Below are positions 39,383-48,478 of a stretch of DNA of 64,000 nucleotides, one piece after another. This DNA is from Xanthomonas sp. CFBP 8443 (GTDB taxonomy: Bacteria; Pseudomonadota; Gammaproteobacteria; Xanthomonadales; Xanthomonadaceae). The stretch is taken from contig NZ_CP102592.1 in the NCBI RefSeq assembly GCF_025666195.1, positions 3,348,001-3,412,000 of the forward strand, given 5' to 3'. The position numbers were made by a program, and so were the translations under genes. Position 1 is the stretch's first letter. Every line of letters begins with the position of its first letter. The notes beneath the pieces are model-generated. The model saw only the letters and a program-made list of their open reading frames with translations. It did no database searches and was not told the origin of the DNA.

Positions 39383-39541
39383 GGGAGACTCCGGAGGCGC
39401 CGCAGAGAACCGGCAGGCGCAAAGAAGCACATTGTGCGCCTTGGCGGGCCGCATGTCGAAACCGGGTGAACGGAGCCGTTCAGGCGTGAGAAATCCCGCC
39501 CTGCCGCGAACCACCTTCCAGACCCCTTCGCGACCCGCCCC

Positions 39542-40048
39542 ATGCCCGACGCTCCCGCCCCCGCCGCACCGCCCCCGGCCGACTTCGCCACGCTGTTCCA
39601 GGCGCACCGCGGCATTGCGGCGAAGGTGGCCGGCAGCTATTGCCGGCACCCGGACGACCGCGCCGACCTGATCCAGGAGATCGCCACGCAGGCCTGGCGG
39701 GCCTTCCCGCGCTACGACCGACAGCGGCCGTTCCCCACCTGGCTGTACCGGATCGCGCTGAACGTGGCGATCGGCGACCTGCGCGGGCGCAGCCGCGCGC
39801 ACCGCCAGGCGCTGCCGCTGCAGGACCTGGACATCGCCGACCCGCACGCCGCCGACCCGGAGCGCGAGCGCCAGGTGCAGGCGCTGTATCGCTTCATCGC
39901 GCAGCTGCCGCCGCTGGAGCGGGCGCTGGCGCTGCTGTACCTGGACGATCGCCCGCAGCGCGAGATCGCCGAGATCCTGGGCATCGGCGAAAGCAACGTC
40001 TCCACCAAGATCGGCCGCCTCAAGCAGCGCCTCCGCGACGAACTCTGA
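39542..40048 (+). CDS. ECF-type RNA polymerase sigma factor
   Basis: A 168-residue sigma-70 family protein with region 2 (DDRADLIQEIATQAWRAFPRYDRQRPFPTWLYRIALNVAIGDLR) and region 4 (LPPLERALALLYLDDRPQREIAEILGIGESNVSTKIGRLKQRLRDEL). It is followed after 22 bases by a membrane protein gene that is probably its regulator. The specific stress is unknown. Confidence 0.87.
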   Translation: MPDAPAPAAPPPADFATLFQAHRGIAAKVAGSYCRHPDDRADLIQEIATQAWRAFPRYDRQRPFPTWLYRIALNVAIGDLRGRSRAHRQALPLQDLDIADPHAADPERERQVQALYRFIAQLPPLERALALLYLDDRPQREIAEILGIGESNVSTKIGRLKQRLRDEL

Positions 40049-40070
40049 CCCACCACACAGGACCCGAGCC

Positions 40071-40730
40071 ATGCATCCCGACGAACTGAAACACGCCTGG
40101 CAGGCGCTGGACCTGCGCCTGCAGCGCCACGACCGCCTGCAGGTGCAACTGCTGCTGCAGCACAACCTGCAGCGCGTGCGCGGCAGCCTGCGCCCCTTGC
40201 TGTGGGGCCAACTCCTGCAGCTGCCGTTCGGGCTGTGCTGCATCGCCCTGGCCGGCCTGCTGTGGAGCCGGGGCGGTGCGCTGCCGGCGCACCTGATCGC
40301 CGCCGGCGTAGCGGTGCATGCCTACGGCGTGCTCGCCGTGGCGATGGCCGGCATCGTGCTGGGCCGGCTGTTGCGCATCGACTACGGCGCGCCGGTGCTG
40401 GAGATCCAGCGCCGGATCGCGCACACCCGCCGCTGGTACGTCGGCAGCGGCGTGGTCTGCGGGCTGTCGTGGTGGCTGCTGTGGGTGCCGGTGCTGATGG
40501 TGCTTGGCGCGCTGGCCGGCATCGACCTGCTGGCGAGGGCGGCGGCGGTGGTGTGGATCGGGCTCGGCGTGGGCGTGGCGGGCATCGCGCTCAGCGTGGG
40601 GTTCTATCGCTGTTCGCGGCATCCGGGCCGTCCACGGCTGAAACGGATCGTCGACGACAGCCTGGGAGGATCGAGCCTGCGCAAGGCCAGCCTGCTGCTC
40701 GACGAAGCCGAGCGTTTTCAGCGCGAGTGA
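40071..40730 (+). CDS. Membrane protein, probable partner of the ECF sigma factor
   Basis: A 219-residue protein with a cytosolic N-terminus of about 45 residues (MHPDELKHAWQALDLRLQRHDRLQVQLLLQHNLQRV), four membrane helices and a charged C-tail. The opening residues resemble the MxxDELKxxWQ start seen in several proteins encoded beside ECF sigma genes. A sigma-binding role is inferred from adjacency only. Confidence 0.68.
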   Translation: MHPDELKHAWQALDLRLQRHDRLQVQLLLQHNLQRVRGSLRPLLWGQLLQLPFGLCCIALAGLLWSRGGALPAHLIAAGVAVHAYGVLAVAMAGIVLGRLLRIDYGAPVLEIQRRIAHTRRWYVGSGVVCGLSWWLLWVPVLMVLGALAGIDLLARAAAVVWIGLGVGVAGIALSVGFYRCSRHPGRPRLKRIVDDSLGGSSLRKASLLLDEAERFQRE

Positions 40731-40853
40731 GCGCCGCAGCCGCTGGCTTGCGGCGCACGCAGAGCGTCCGCAACGCCCGCCGCGGCGCGAAGTCCGAGCG
40801 TTTCTCCCGCGAATGACCGACAATGAGCGCCGATTTCCGAACAGCGTCCCCCA

Positions 40854-41075
40854 ATGCAGACCATCGATCTCCAGTTAGAAAGCGACTACGTCGAACTCAA
40901 GCACCTGTTGAAACTGACCGGCGTGTGCGACAGCGGCGGCGCGGCCAAGACCGTCATCAGCGAAGGCCAGGTCCGCGTGGACGGCGAAGTCGAGCTGCGC
41001 AAGGCCTGCAAGATCCACGCGGGCCAGGTGGTCGCGCTGGACGACGTGCAGATCCGGGTGATCGGCAAGGCATGA
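40854..41075 (+). CDS. S4-domain RNA-binding protein (YbcJ-like)
   Basis: A 73-residue protein that is essentially one S4 fold: DYVELKHLLKLTGVCDSGGAAKTVISEGQVRVDGEVELRKACKIHAGQVVALDDVQIRVI. It matches the YbcJ family, found near tRNA or ribosome functions, and binds structured RNA. Length is typical. Confidence 0.85.
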   Translation: MQTIDLQLESDYVELKHLLKLTGVCDSGGAAKTVISEGQVRVDGEVELRKACKIHAGQVVALDDVQIRVIGKA

Positions 41076-41133
41076 ACGCAGGCGGCGCGGCCTGCACGGC
41101 GCGTTCCTGGCCGCCGCACAGGGCGGCCGCGGC

Positions 41134-41466
41134 ATGCTGATCGACATCGGCGCGCGCAACATCGCGCCGTCGGCGGACGACCCGCTGCACGACGTGTACG
41201 GTCTGTCGATCGACCCCGAGGCGGCGCGGCCGTTCTGGCTGTCGCAATCCATCCGCGGCGGCCATGCCGAAGGCGGCGGCGCGATCGCCCTGGGCCTGGA
41301 CGACCTGGACAGCTGGCGCGGCGACTGGCGCCTGCACCTGCGCCGCGCCGGCTGCGACTGGGCCATCGCGCCGATCGAGGCGGCGCAGCGCTCGGGCGAC
41401 GTGCAGGCGGCCCTCGCCTGCCTCATCGCCGGGGCTGAGGAACGCCGCCTCGTTCGCGCGCCATAG
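41134..41466 (+). CDS. Hypothetical protein
   Basis: A 110-residue frame (MLIDIGARNIAPSADDPLHDVYGLSIDPEAARPFWLSQSIRGGHAEGGGAIALGLDDLDSW). Amino-acid make-up is that of a soluble protein, rich in Trp and Asp, and codon bias fits. No family is recognised, and a Shine-Dalgarno is weak. It starts 58 bases after the S4 gene stop. Confidence 0.5.
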   Translation: MLIDIGARNIAPSADDPLHDVYGLSIDPEAARPFWLSQSIRGGHAEGGGAIALGLDDLDSWRGDWRLHLRRAGCDWAIAPIEAAQRSGDVQAALACLIAGAEERRLVRAP

Positions 41467-41506
41467 CGCTAGCGGGTTTCTCGCCCCCATCCGGGCAATC
41501 GCATCT

Positions 41507-41574
41507 TGTGGGAGCGACTTCAGTCGCGACGGGCCTTCCCGGCAGAGCCCGTCGCGACTGAAGTCGCTCCCACA
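41507..41574. repeat. REP-type palindrome, GCGACTGAAGTCGC variant
   Basis: Arms TGTGGGAGCGACTTCAGTCG and its complement around a short centre. It lies in the 380-base gene-free gap between the hypothetical gene and the convergent UbiM-like gene. Confidence 0.85.
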
Positions 41575-41654
41575 GTGCTTCGCCAATCCACAGACCGCTG
41601 GCATCGGTGCGCCAAATGATGGGGTGATCCCGCATCTGGGCGCCGTTGGCTTTT

Positions 41655-41721
41655 TGTAGGAGCGGCTTCAGCCGCGACAGGCCTTCCCGAGAAGCCTGTC
41701 GCGGCTGAAGCCGCTCCTACA
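41655..41721. repeat. REP-type palindrome
   Basis: Arms TGTAGGAGCGGCTTCAGCCG and its exact complement. It carries the intact IS110 target in both orientations (41655-41669 and 41707-41721). The remainder of the gap to 41849 shows nothing else. Confidence 0.88.
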
Positions 41722-41848
41722 GTGGTGTGTGCAGGCGGACGAGAAAGAGCGCACATGGCGGCGCCAACCCGGGGCGCTGCTGTCGCTGCCACTCGCCGCG
41801 CGACGAGCTACCTTTTGCCTTCTCCGGAGTCCTGCGCGCGCCCCACCT

Positions 41849-43036
41849 TCAACGCGCGCCCACCGCACCGCGCTGGGTCAAATGCGCGGCGATCGCGCGC
41901 TTGAACGGCGCCACCCGGTCGGCCACGCGCAATGCCGCGTTGCGCAGCGCGCGCGCCGGCAGGCGGTCGTCGGTGTACAGCGCGGCGATCGCGTTGGTCG
42001 CCTCGTACAGCGGCCGCGTGGCCAGGCGGTGGCCGCGCTCGTAGCCGGCCAGCAAGGCCGGTGCGGCGATGTCGCCGCCCTGCGCCACCGCCGCGTGCAG
42101 CGCGCGCGCCAGCCGCGCCTGGCTCTGCAGGCCGAAGTTGAAGCCGTGCGCGGTCACCGGGTGCATGCCGACCGCGGCATCGCCGATCAACGCATAACGC
42201 TTGCCGACGAAACGCTGCGCGTACACCGCGACCAGCGGATAGACCTGCGGCCGCACCAGCGGCGTCATCGCGCCGAGCCGGTGCTCGAAGCGTGCGCTGA
42301 TCTCCGCGCCCAACGCCGCTTCGTCCATCTGCATCAGCGCCTGCGCGCGCTCCGGCGCCAGGGTCAGCACCGCCGAGGCCTGGTTGCCGCGCAGCGGCAG
42401 CAGCGCCAGGGTCTGGCCGTAGCCGAACCACTCCCAGGCGGTGTGCTGGTGCGGGCGCTCGTGGCTGACCCGGCACACCAGCATGCTGCGGCCGAAATCG
42501 CGCATCTGCGCGCCTATGCCACGCATGCGCCGGGTGCTGGAGAAACGGCTGTCGGCCGCGACCACCAGGCGCGCGCGCAGTGTCCGGCCATCGGACAGGC
42601 GCAGCGTGGACTGCGTGTCGTCGCAATGCAGCGCCTGTACCGAGACCCCGTCGAGCAGCGTCAGGCCCGGCTGCGCCTGCACCGCGTCGAACGCGGCGCG
42701 GCGGATCAGGTGGTTGGGCACCAGCCAGCCCAGGTCGCCGCGGTCGCGCTGGCTCGCGGCGAAGGTCAGCGCGAACGGCGAGGAACCGTTCATCACCCGC
42801 GCATCGCGCAGCGGCGAGATCGCATCGGGATCGATCCGCGACCACAGATCCAGTTGTTCCAGCAGCGTGCGCGAGGCGTGGGTCAGCGCGATCTCGCGGC
42901 CATCGAAGGCGGCCTCGGCCAGGGCCGCGCGCGGCTGCGGCTCGATCAGCGCCAGCGACAGCCCGCTGCCGGCGAGCGAGCGGGCGAAACACAGGCCGGC
43001 CGGGCCGGCACCGACGATGGCGATATCCACATGCAT
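41849..43036 (-). CDS. ubiM: UbiH/UbiF family FAD monooxygenase, UbiM-like
   Basis: A 395-residue flavoprotein hydroxylase: ADP-binding VDIAIVGAGPAGLCFARSLAGSGLSLALIE, then the second FAD motif YALIGDAAVGMHPVTAHGFNFGLQSQARLARAL. The GMHPVTAHGFNFGL version is closest to UbiM-type ubiquinone hydroxylases, which can act at more than one ring carbon. The start at 43036 places the GxGxxG at residue 8-13. The UbiM call is a judgement on sequence pattern; UbiF or VisC are alternatives. Confidence 0.78.
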   Translation of the reverse strand: MHVDIAIVGAGPAGLCFARSLAGSGLSLALIEPQPRAALAEAAFDGREIALTHASRTLLEQLDLWSRIDPDAISPLRDARVMNGSSPFALTFAASQRDRGDLGWLVPNHLIRRAAFDAVQAQPGLTLLDGVSVQALHCDDTQSTLRLSDGRTLRARLVVAADSRFSSTRRMRGIGAQMRDFGRSMLVCRVSHERPHQHTAWEWFGYGQTLALLPLRGNQASAVLTLAPERAQALMQMDEAALGAEISARFEHRLGAMTPLVRPQVYPLVAVYAQRFVGKRYALIGDAAVGMHPVTAHGFNFGLQSQARLARALHAAVAQGGDIAAPALLAGYERGHRLATRPLYEATNAIAALYTDDRLPARALRNAALRVADRVAPFKRAIAAHLTQRGAVGAR

Positions 43037-43196
43037 TGCTGCGCTTCCCGTATCGGACGCGGCCAGCATAAACCCGCCGCGCGGCGCGGCATTGATCTGG
43101 ATCAGCGCTGCGGCAAACGGTCGCAGCGCAGCGCCTGGCGCATCCGCTGCGGTGCGGCCGCGGCGCATGGCCGCGCGCAACGCCGCACGCGCGGTC

Positions 43197-43586
43197 TTAC
43201 AGCAGCGCCCACACCAGTTGCAGGATCGCCCACAGCGACACCGCCCACACCAGGCTGCGCACATACGGCACGCCCGCCGCATACAGCGGCACGTAGACCA
43301 GCCGCGCCCAGAAATACAACTGCGCCGCCAGTGCGGTATGCGCGCTGCCCCTGTCCATCGCCACCACCGCCACCGCCGCGGCGGCGAAGAACGGAAAGGT
43401 CTCCAGGAAGTTGCGCAACGCGCGCTCCAGGCGCCCGGCCACGCCGGCCGGCGGCGCTTGCGGCGCGTCGCGCGCGCTGGCATTCCACTTCATGCCGCGC
43501 TGCGCGGTGACCAACGCGGCGGCCAGCAACAGCTGCACGATCCCGAGCAGGATCGCCCAGGCCAACATGCGGATTTCGATACTCAT
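43197..43586 (-). CDS. MAPEG family membrane protein
   Basis: A 129-residue protein with four membrane helices: MSIEIRMLAWAILLGIVQLLL; ERALRNFLETFPFFAAAAVAVVAM; ALAAQLYFWARLVYVPLYAAGVPYVRSLVWAVSLWAILQLVW. This ordering, with ERALRNFLETFPFF and RLVYVPLY, is the MAPEG (eicosanoid/glutathione) family. Bacterial members have no firm substrate. Confidence 0.88.
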   Translation of the reverse strand: MSIEIRMLAWAILLGIVQLLLAAALVTAQRGMKWNASARDAPQAPPAGVAGRLERALRNFLETFPFFAAAAVAVVAMDRGSAHTALAAQLYFWARLVYVPLYAAGVPYVRSLVWAVSLWAILQLVWALL

Positions 43587-43635
43587 GGAGACCTCGGGCA
43601 GTGGCGGAAGCAGCAGAACGGCGAACGCGGCCGAT

Positions 43636-44232
43636 TCAGTTCGGCGGGCCGACGTGGTAGCCGACCAGGCGCCAGGTCTTGTCGTCGTCCAGGCGCAGCG
43701 AGACCAGTTCGCGCACCGGCTGCGGCGCGTTGGCGAAGCGGCTGGGGAAGCTGATGTTGACGTAGACCCCGGGCGGCACCTGCGAGCCCGCCGCGTAGCG
43801 CACCCGCGCGACGCTGGCCACGCCGCGGCCGAGCAGCGCACCGAGCCGTGCGCGATCCGCATCGACCTGGCGCACGAAGGCCTCGCGCGCGACCGCCTTC
43901 TTCGCCACCGCCGATGCGCCATCCCACAGCTCGCCGCTGCGTCCGGCATCGACCAGTTGCGCGGCGCGCAGCCCGGCCTGCGCCATCTGTGCGTCCTGCT
44001 TGGACAGCGGCCCCGGCGCGGCGGGCGCAGCAGGCTTGGACGCGGCCGGCTTGGGCGCGGCAGGTTGGGCGGCCGCAGGCGGCGAAACGGCGGACTGCGC
44101 GGCGGCGGCGGGCTGGGCAGCGGCAGGCTGCGGGGCAGCGGACTGGGCAGCGGGTTGCGCGGCTACGGCGAATGCCGCCGCATTCAGCAGCGGCGCCAGC
44201 AGGCGGGTCGACAAGGGCATCGGGGTGGGCAT
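43636..44232 (-). CDS. DUF4019 protein with Ala/Pro-rich linker
   Basis: A 198-residue exported protein. A signal-like start (LLAPLLNAAAFAVAA) is followed by a low-complexity Ala/Pro/Gln/Lys stretch (residues about 25-75), then a DUF4019 domain (LRAAQLVDAGRSGELWDGAS ... VPPGVYVNISFPSRFANAPQPVRELVSLRLDDDKTWRLVGYHV). The linker probably spans the periplasm or cell wall. Function unknown. It lies 49 bases upstream of the MAPEG gene on the same strand. Confidence 0.78.
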   Translation of the reverse strand: MPTPMPLSTRLLAPLLNAAAFAVAAQPAAQSAAPQPAAAQPAAAAQSAVSPPAAAQPAAPKPAASKPAAPAAPGPLSKQDAQMAQAGLRAAQLVDAGRSGELWDGASAVAKKAVAREAFVRQVDADRARLGALLGRGVASVARVRYAAGSQVPPGVYVNISFPSRFANAPQPVRELVSLRLDDDKTWRLVGYHVGPPN

Positions 44233-44300
44233 CGCTCAGGCGGCGTGGCAGCGGCGGGGGCCGCAGTCTACGCCGGCCGCGCGCGCCGGCGCAGGAGCGC

Positions 44301-44567
44301 TCACGGCTCCTCGCCCGGCGCCGCCGCGCTCACCGGCACCGCGTAGCGCTGCCGGTGCCAGGCGCGCCAGCTCGCCCATAGCGCCCACCCGGTACCGCCC
44401 AGCAGGCCGGCCAGGCTCAGCAGCGAGGCGGTGCGCGCCAGCGGCTGCGCATACGCGCCGCTGGCGAAGTGCAGCAGCAGTTCGGCGACCAGGAAACCGC
44501 CCAATACCAGCAACGCCGGCGGCAGATACAGCCGCACCATCAGCTTGGTTCCGACCGCCATCTGCAC
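44301..44567 (-). CDS. Small membrane protein, hypothetical
   Basis: An 88-residue protein with two membrane helices (LYLPPALLVLGGFLVAELLLHF and ASLLSLAGLLGGTGWALW) and a basic C-tail. Starts at 44567 or 44561 are equally possible. No family is recognised. Confidence 0.6.
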   Translation of the reverse strand: MQMAVGTKLMVRLYLPPALLVLGGFLVAELLLHFASGAYAQPLARTASLLSLAGLLGGTGWALWASWRAWHRQRYAVPVSAAAPGEEP

Positions 44568-44658
44568 GCTCCCGAAGTGGATGGCGCGGACGCTAGCGCC
44601 GCCGCGGTGCCGGGGGCGTGAACACCGCAGCGCAGCGGCGCGCCGGCGCAGCCGGCGT

Positions 44659-45762
44659 TCAGGCGCCGGGCGAGGCCAGCGGCAGCGTGGCCACGTCGAT
44701 TTCCGACAGCGGGCTCTCCGCCGGGCAGGCCTGGTCGGGGAAGCCGAAGCGCTGCTTCAGGGCCTGGCCGCAGGCGGTCAATGTCTCCAGGTCCACGCCC
44801 TTGGCCTTGCACTCGTGGTCGAACGCGATCAGGAACGCGTCCTTGCGGCGCAGGAAGTCGTCGCCGCACTTGCGCAGTTGCTTGATCCGCTCCAGGTCGT
44901 CCTGCACCGCGTTGGTCCCGTCCAGCCCGTACTGCTTGAGTTCGTCGTTGCTGAGCAGGCGCAGGCTGCGGTTGGGCACGGTCATCATCAGGTCGGCCAC
45001 CGACACCGCCACGCCGTTGCGCTCCAGGTAGTCCTTGACGTTGCCGTAGACCTCCTGCAACTCGCGGTTGAGTTCGGCGCGCGAGGTCGCGGTGGAACTG
45101 ATCCGCATCATGCGGTGGATGCCGACCTTGCCGGAGATCAGCCGGTTGTCGCCGGCGGCGAGCACGAATACGCAGGCGCTGTGGCAGATCGAGCCTTCGC
45201 GCACCCAGATGGTCCAGCCGGACTCGCCGATCGCGTCGCCGGCGCGGATCGCGGCCTCGACCTGGCCGCCGCTGGAATCCAGATCCAGCACGCGCTTGCC
45301 GATGCCCGCGTGGGTGGCGACCTCGGCCAGGCGCTGCACCATGGCGGCGAAGCCGGCGTTGATCTTGCCTTCGTAGCGCACCCGCAGCAGCCCGCGCTCG
45401 CGGCATGGCGCCAGCGCCGCCTCGAGCGTCGGCCGGTCCAGCCCGGCCAGCGGCTCGCCGTCGCCGGCCTCGGCCGCGTAGTCGGTGTCGCAGCTGACGA
45501 AGGCCTCGCCGTTCTCCAGGGCCGCCTCGTCCCAAGCGCCGCTGTCGGGCTTGGCGACATCGGGCTTGGCCGCGTCGGGCTTGGGCGTGGCGGCGGGCGC
45601 CCGCGCGGGCGCGGGCGGCGGCGCGCCGACCGAGACCATGTGCTCGCCGTCGCCGAGCGGGCTGTCGGCCACGGTCCTGCCGGCGGACGGCGCGCCCTGC
45701 TGGCACGACAACAGGCCAGCGCAGCACAGCGACAACCACCAGGTTTTGGACGGGAAAGGCAA
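44659..45762 (-). CDS. Lipoprotein with ClpP/crotonase-like serine protease fold
   Basis: A 367-residue protein with a lipoprotein-like signal (WWLSLCCAGLLSCQQ) and a Pro/Ala/Lys linker to about residue 75. The core has the COG3904 pattern of ClpP-fold periplasmic proteins: KRVLDLDSSGGQVEAAIRAGDAI, then SICHSACVFVLAAGDNRLISGKVGIHRM. The Ser of CHSAC is the likely nucleophile and the His of GIHR the partner. Substrate and partner are unknown. Confidence 0.75.
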   Translation of the reverse strand: MPFPSKTWWLSLCCAGLLSCQQGAPSAGRTVADSPLGDGEHMVSVGAPPPAPARAPAATPKPDAAKPDVAKPDSGAWDEAALENGEAFVSCDTDYAAEAGDGEPLAGLDRPTLEAALAPCRERGLLRVRYEGKINAGFAAMVQRLAEVATHAGIGKRVLDLDSSGGQVEAAIRAGDAIGESGWTIWVREGSICHSACVFVLAAGDNRLISGKVGIHRMMRISSTATSRAELNRELQEVYGNVKDYLERNGVAVSVADLMMTVPNRSLRLLSNDELKQYGLDGTNAVQDDLERIKQLRKCGDDFLRRKDAFLIAFDHECKAKGVDLETLTACGQALKQRFGFPDQACPAESPLSEIDVATLPLASPGA

Positions 45763-45961
45763 GCGACGGGATCCGCAGTGGAGAGACGGCGCACCCGGGA
45801 GCGCGCGGTCCTAGTCTAGTGCCGATGCGCATCCGCTTCCCAACTGCGCCTAAACCGGCTCTGCCTGCGGTCGCGGCGCAGGCATGGCCGCCGCATCCAT
45901 GCCGACCATCCATGTCCGAAAACGGCGAGTCCGCTCCGCCGGGGCGGACTAGACTGGCGCC

Positions 45962-47437
45962 ATGACCTACGCAGCGACCGCCGACCACGCCCTCTACGAC
46001 CGCGCCCGCCAGGCCCGCGACGCGCGCTTCGACGGCGTGTTCTTCACCGCGGTGCGCAGCACCGGCATCTATTGCCGGCCGGTATGCCCGGCGCCGGCGC
46101 CCAAGCGCAGCAACGTGCGCTACTACCCCAGCGCCGCCGCCGCGGCCGCGGCCGGCTATCGGCCGTGCCTGCGCTGCCGGCCGGAGCTGTCGCCGGAAGC
46201 GCAGCAGCATCTGGGCGAGGAATCGGTGCGGCGCGCGCTGGCGCTCATCGCCGAAGGCGCGCTGCAGGACGCCGGCGTCGAACGCCTCGCCAGCGACGTC
46301 GGACTCAGCGCACGCCAGTTGCAGCGGGTGTTCGTCGCCCAGCTCGGCGCCACGCCGGCCGCGGTGCACGCGACGCGGCGCCTGCTGCTGGCCAAGCAGT
46401 TGCTGACCGAGACCGCGCTGCCGATCACCCAGGTGGCGCTGGCGGCCGGCTTCAACAGCCTGCGCCGCTTCAACGCCGCGTTCCTGGAAGGCTGCGGCAT
46501 GCCGCCGTCGGCGATCCGCAAGCAGCGCGCCGAGGTGCCGGGCGGCGATCTGGTGCTGCGCCTGGGCTACCGCCCGCCGCTGGATTTCCCGGCCATGCTG
46601 GCGTTCCTGCGCAAACGCGCGATCCCCGGCATCGAGCGCATCGGCGAAGCCAGCTACGAGCGCGTGCTCGGCCCGCTCGAGGCCTCCACACGGATCCGCG
46701 TCGAGGCCGATCCGCAGCGCCACGAACTGCGCCTGCGGATCGCCGCGGCCGACCCCCGCGCGATCCCGGACATCGTGCGCCGGGTGCGCCGCATCTTCGA
46801 CCTGGACGCCGACCTGCGCGCGGTGCATGCCACGCTGGCCGCCGAACCGCTGCTGGCGCACGCGATCGCGCGGCGCCCGGGACTGCGCGTGCCCGGCGGC
46901 TGGGACGGCTTCGAGGTGGCGGTGCGCGCGGTGCTCGGCCAGCAGGTCAGCGTGGCCGGCGCGGCGACCCTGGCCGCGCGCCTGGTCGAGCGCCACGGCG
47001 CGCACCGGCCCGGCCAGGCGTCCGGGCTGGACCGCGCGTTCCCGGCGCCGCAGGACCTGCTGGACGCGCCGCTGGAAGCGATCGGCCTGCCGCGCTCGCG
47101 CGCCGCCACGCTCCGCGCGCTGGCCGCCGCGGTGGTGGTCGGACGCCTGCATTTCCGTGCCGGCCAGCGCCTGTCCGAGTTCGTCGAACGCGCCACCGCC
47201 CTGCCCGGCATCGGCGCCTGGACCGCGCACTACATCGCCCTGCGCGCGCTCGGCCAGCCCGACGCATTCCCGGCCGGCGACCTGGTCCTGCAACGCGTGC
47301 TCGGCGCCGACGGCGCGCGCCTGAGCGAACGCGCCACCGAGGCCCGCGCACAGGCCTGGCGACCATGGCGCGCCTACGCCGTCCTGCAGCTCTGGCACCT
47401 GGCCGGCGATCCACCCGAGGAGACTTCCCATGACTGA
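45962..47437 (+). CDS. alkA: Ada-AlkA fusion: methylphosphotriester sensor, AraC regulator and 3-methyladenine glycosylase
   Basis: A 491-residue three-part DNA repair protein. Residues 1-75 form the Ada zinc domain with Cys38, Cys42, Cys69 and Cys72 (YCRPVCPA ... CLRCRPE), where Cys38 would accept methyl groups from phosphotriesters. Residues 85-185 are an AraC helix-turn-helix, and 200-491 an AlkA glycosylase with catalytic Asp440 in FPAGDLVLQ. It removes alkylated bases and would switch on its own operon after methylation. Ogt follows with an 8-base overlap and replaces the Ada O6 domain lacking here. Confidence 0.9.
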   Translation: MTYAATADHALYDRARQARDARFDGVFFTAVRSTGIYCRPVCPAPAPKRSNVRYYPSAAAAAAAGYRPCLRCRPELSPEAQQHLGEESVRRALALIAEGALQDAGVERLASDVGLSARQLQRVFVAQLGATPAAVHATRRLLLAKQLLTETALPITQVALAAGFNSLRRFNAAFLEGCGMPPSAIRKQRAEVPGGDLVLRLGYRPPLDFPAMLAFLRKRAIPGIERIGEASYERVLGPLEASTRIRVEADPQRHELRLRIAAADPRAIPDIVRRVRRIFDLDADLRAVHATLAAEPLLAHAIARRPGLRVPGGWDGFEVAVRAVLGQQVSVAGAATLAARLVERHGAHRPGQASGLDRAFPAPQDLLDAPLEAIGLPRSRAATLRALAAAVVVGRLHFRAGQRLSEFVERATALPGIGAWTAHYIALRALGQPDAFPAGDLVLQRVLGADGARLSERATEARAQAWRPWRAYAVLQLWHLAGDPPEETSHD

Positions 47438-47954
47438 GCACCGCCTGTACTACGACGCCTTCGCCACCCCGATCGGCGAACTGACCGTGGCCGTCGGCGA
47501 CGACGGCGTGCGCCACATCCTGTTCCCGGAGAACCGCTACGACGCGCGCGGCCGTGCCGACTGGATCCGCGACGCGGCGCCGGTGCGCGAGGCGCGCGAA
47601 CAGCTGCTGGCCTATTTCGCCGGCGAGCGCGACACGTTCGACCTGCCGCTGGCGCCACGCGGCACCGCCTTCCAGTGCCGCGTATGGCAGGCGCTGGCCG
47701 ACATCCCGTTCGGCGCGACCTGGAGCTACGCGCAGCTGGCGCAGCACATCGCGCAGCCGCGCGCGGTACGCGCGGTCGGCGCCGCCAATGGCCGCAACCC
47801 GCTGCCGATCGTGCTGCCGTGCCACCGCGTGATCGGCGCCAACGGCACCCTGACCGGCTTCGGCGGCGGCCTGCCGACCAAGGCCGCACTGCTGGCGCTG
47901 GAGCGGCGCGGGGCGGCAGCGGCGGACGGCGCGACGGCATCGCTGTTCGACTGA
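47430..47954 (+). CDS. ogt: Methylated-DNA--protein-cysteine methyltransferase
   Basis: A 174-residue suicide repair enzyme that moves O6-methyl groups from guanine to its own Cys131 in LPCHRVIGANG. The N-terminal domain opens with YYDAFATPIGELTVAV, and the DNA-binding helix is WSYAQLAQHIAQPRAVRAVGAANGRNP. It overlaps the Ada-AlkA gene, so the two parts of the alkylation response are made together. Confidence 0.93.
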   Translation: MTEHRLYYDAFATPIGELTVAVGDDGVRHILFPENRYDARGRADWIRDAAPVREAREQLLAYFAGERDTFDLPLAPRGTAFQCRVWQALADIPFGATWSYAQLAQHIAQPRAVRAVGAANGRNPLPIVLPCHRVIGANGTLTGFGGGLPTKAALLALERRGAAAADGATASLFD

Positions 47955-47963
47955 ATCGCAGCG

Positions 47964-48342
47964 CGCTGGCGCTCCCTTCTCCCGCCGGGACCATGGCCCC
48001 TTTTCGGGGAAGCTGCCCCGAAGGGGGGATGAGGGTACGGCGAAGCCTGGAAAGTTCGGCTACGCCAAGCCATCCGTGCCGACGTACCCTCACCCCAACC
48101 CCTCTCCCGGGGGAGAGGGGCTAAAGCAGCCTCGCCGTGCCGCGATTGGCATTCGTCAGCGGAACACGCCGCACGCTGGCGCTCCCTTCTCCCGCCGGGA
48201 CCATGGCCCCCTTTTCGGGGGAAGGTGCCCCGAAGGGGCGGATGAGGGTACGGGCGAAGCCTGGAAAGTTTGGACGCACCAGGCTGCCCGTGCCGACGCA
48301 CCCTCACCCCAACCCCTCTCCCGGGGGGAGAGGGGCTAAAGC
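47964..48342. repeat. Two tandem copies of a ~170-bp intergenic repeat
   Basis: Copy 1 at about 47964-48127 and copy 2 at about 48174-48342, each starting CGCTGGCGCTCCCTTCTCCC and ending in a GGGGAGAGGGGCTAAAGC module. The GGTACGGCGAAGCCTGGAAA core is shared with small differences. Each copy has GGGGAAG/CCCCGAAGG hairpins. The gap 47955-48478 has no other gene. Confidence 0.8.
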
Positions 48343-48478
48343 GGTCAGTCGCCAGAGCGACGGCGCTTCACCACCTGCGCCCGATGCTTGACGACATGTG
48401 CCGCAGTGCGTGCGCACTCATGCGCGTCCGCCACACCATGTCTTCGCCGCGTCACCGCGCGCGCTTTATCATGCGCCG

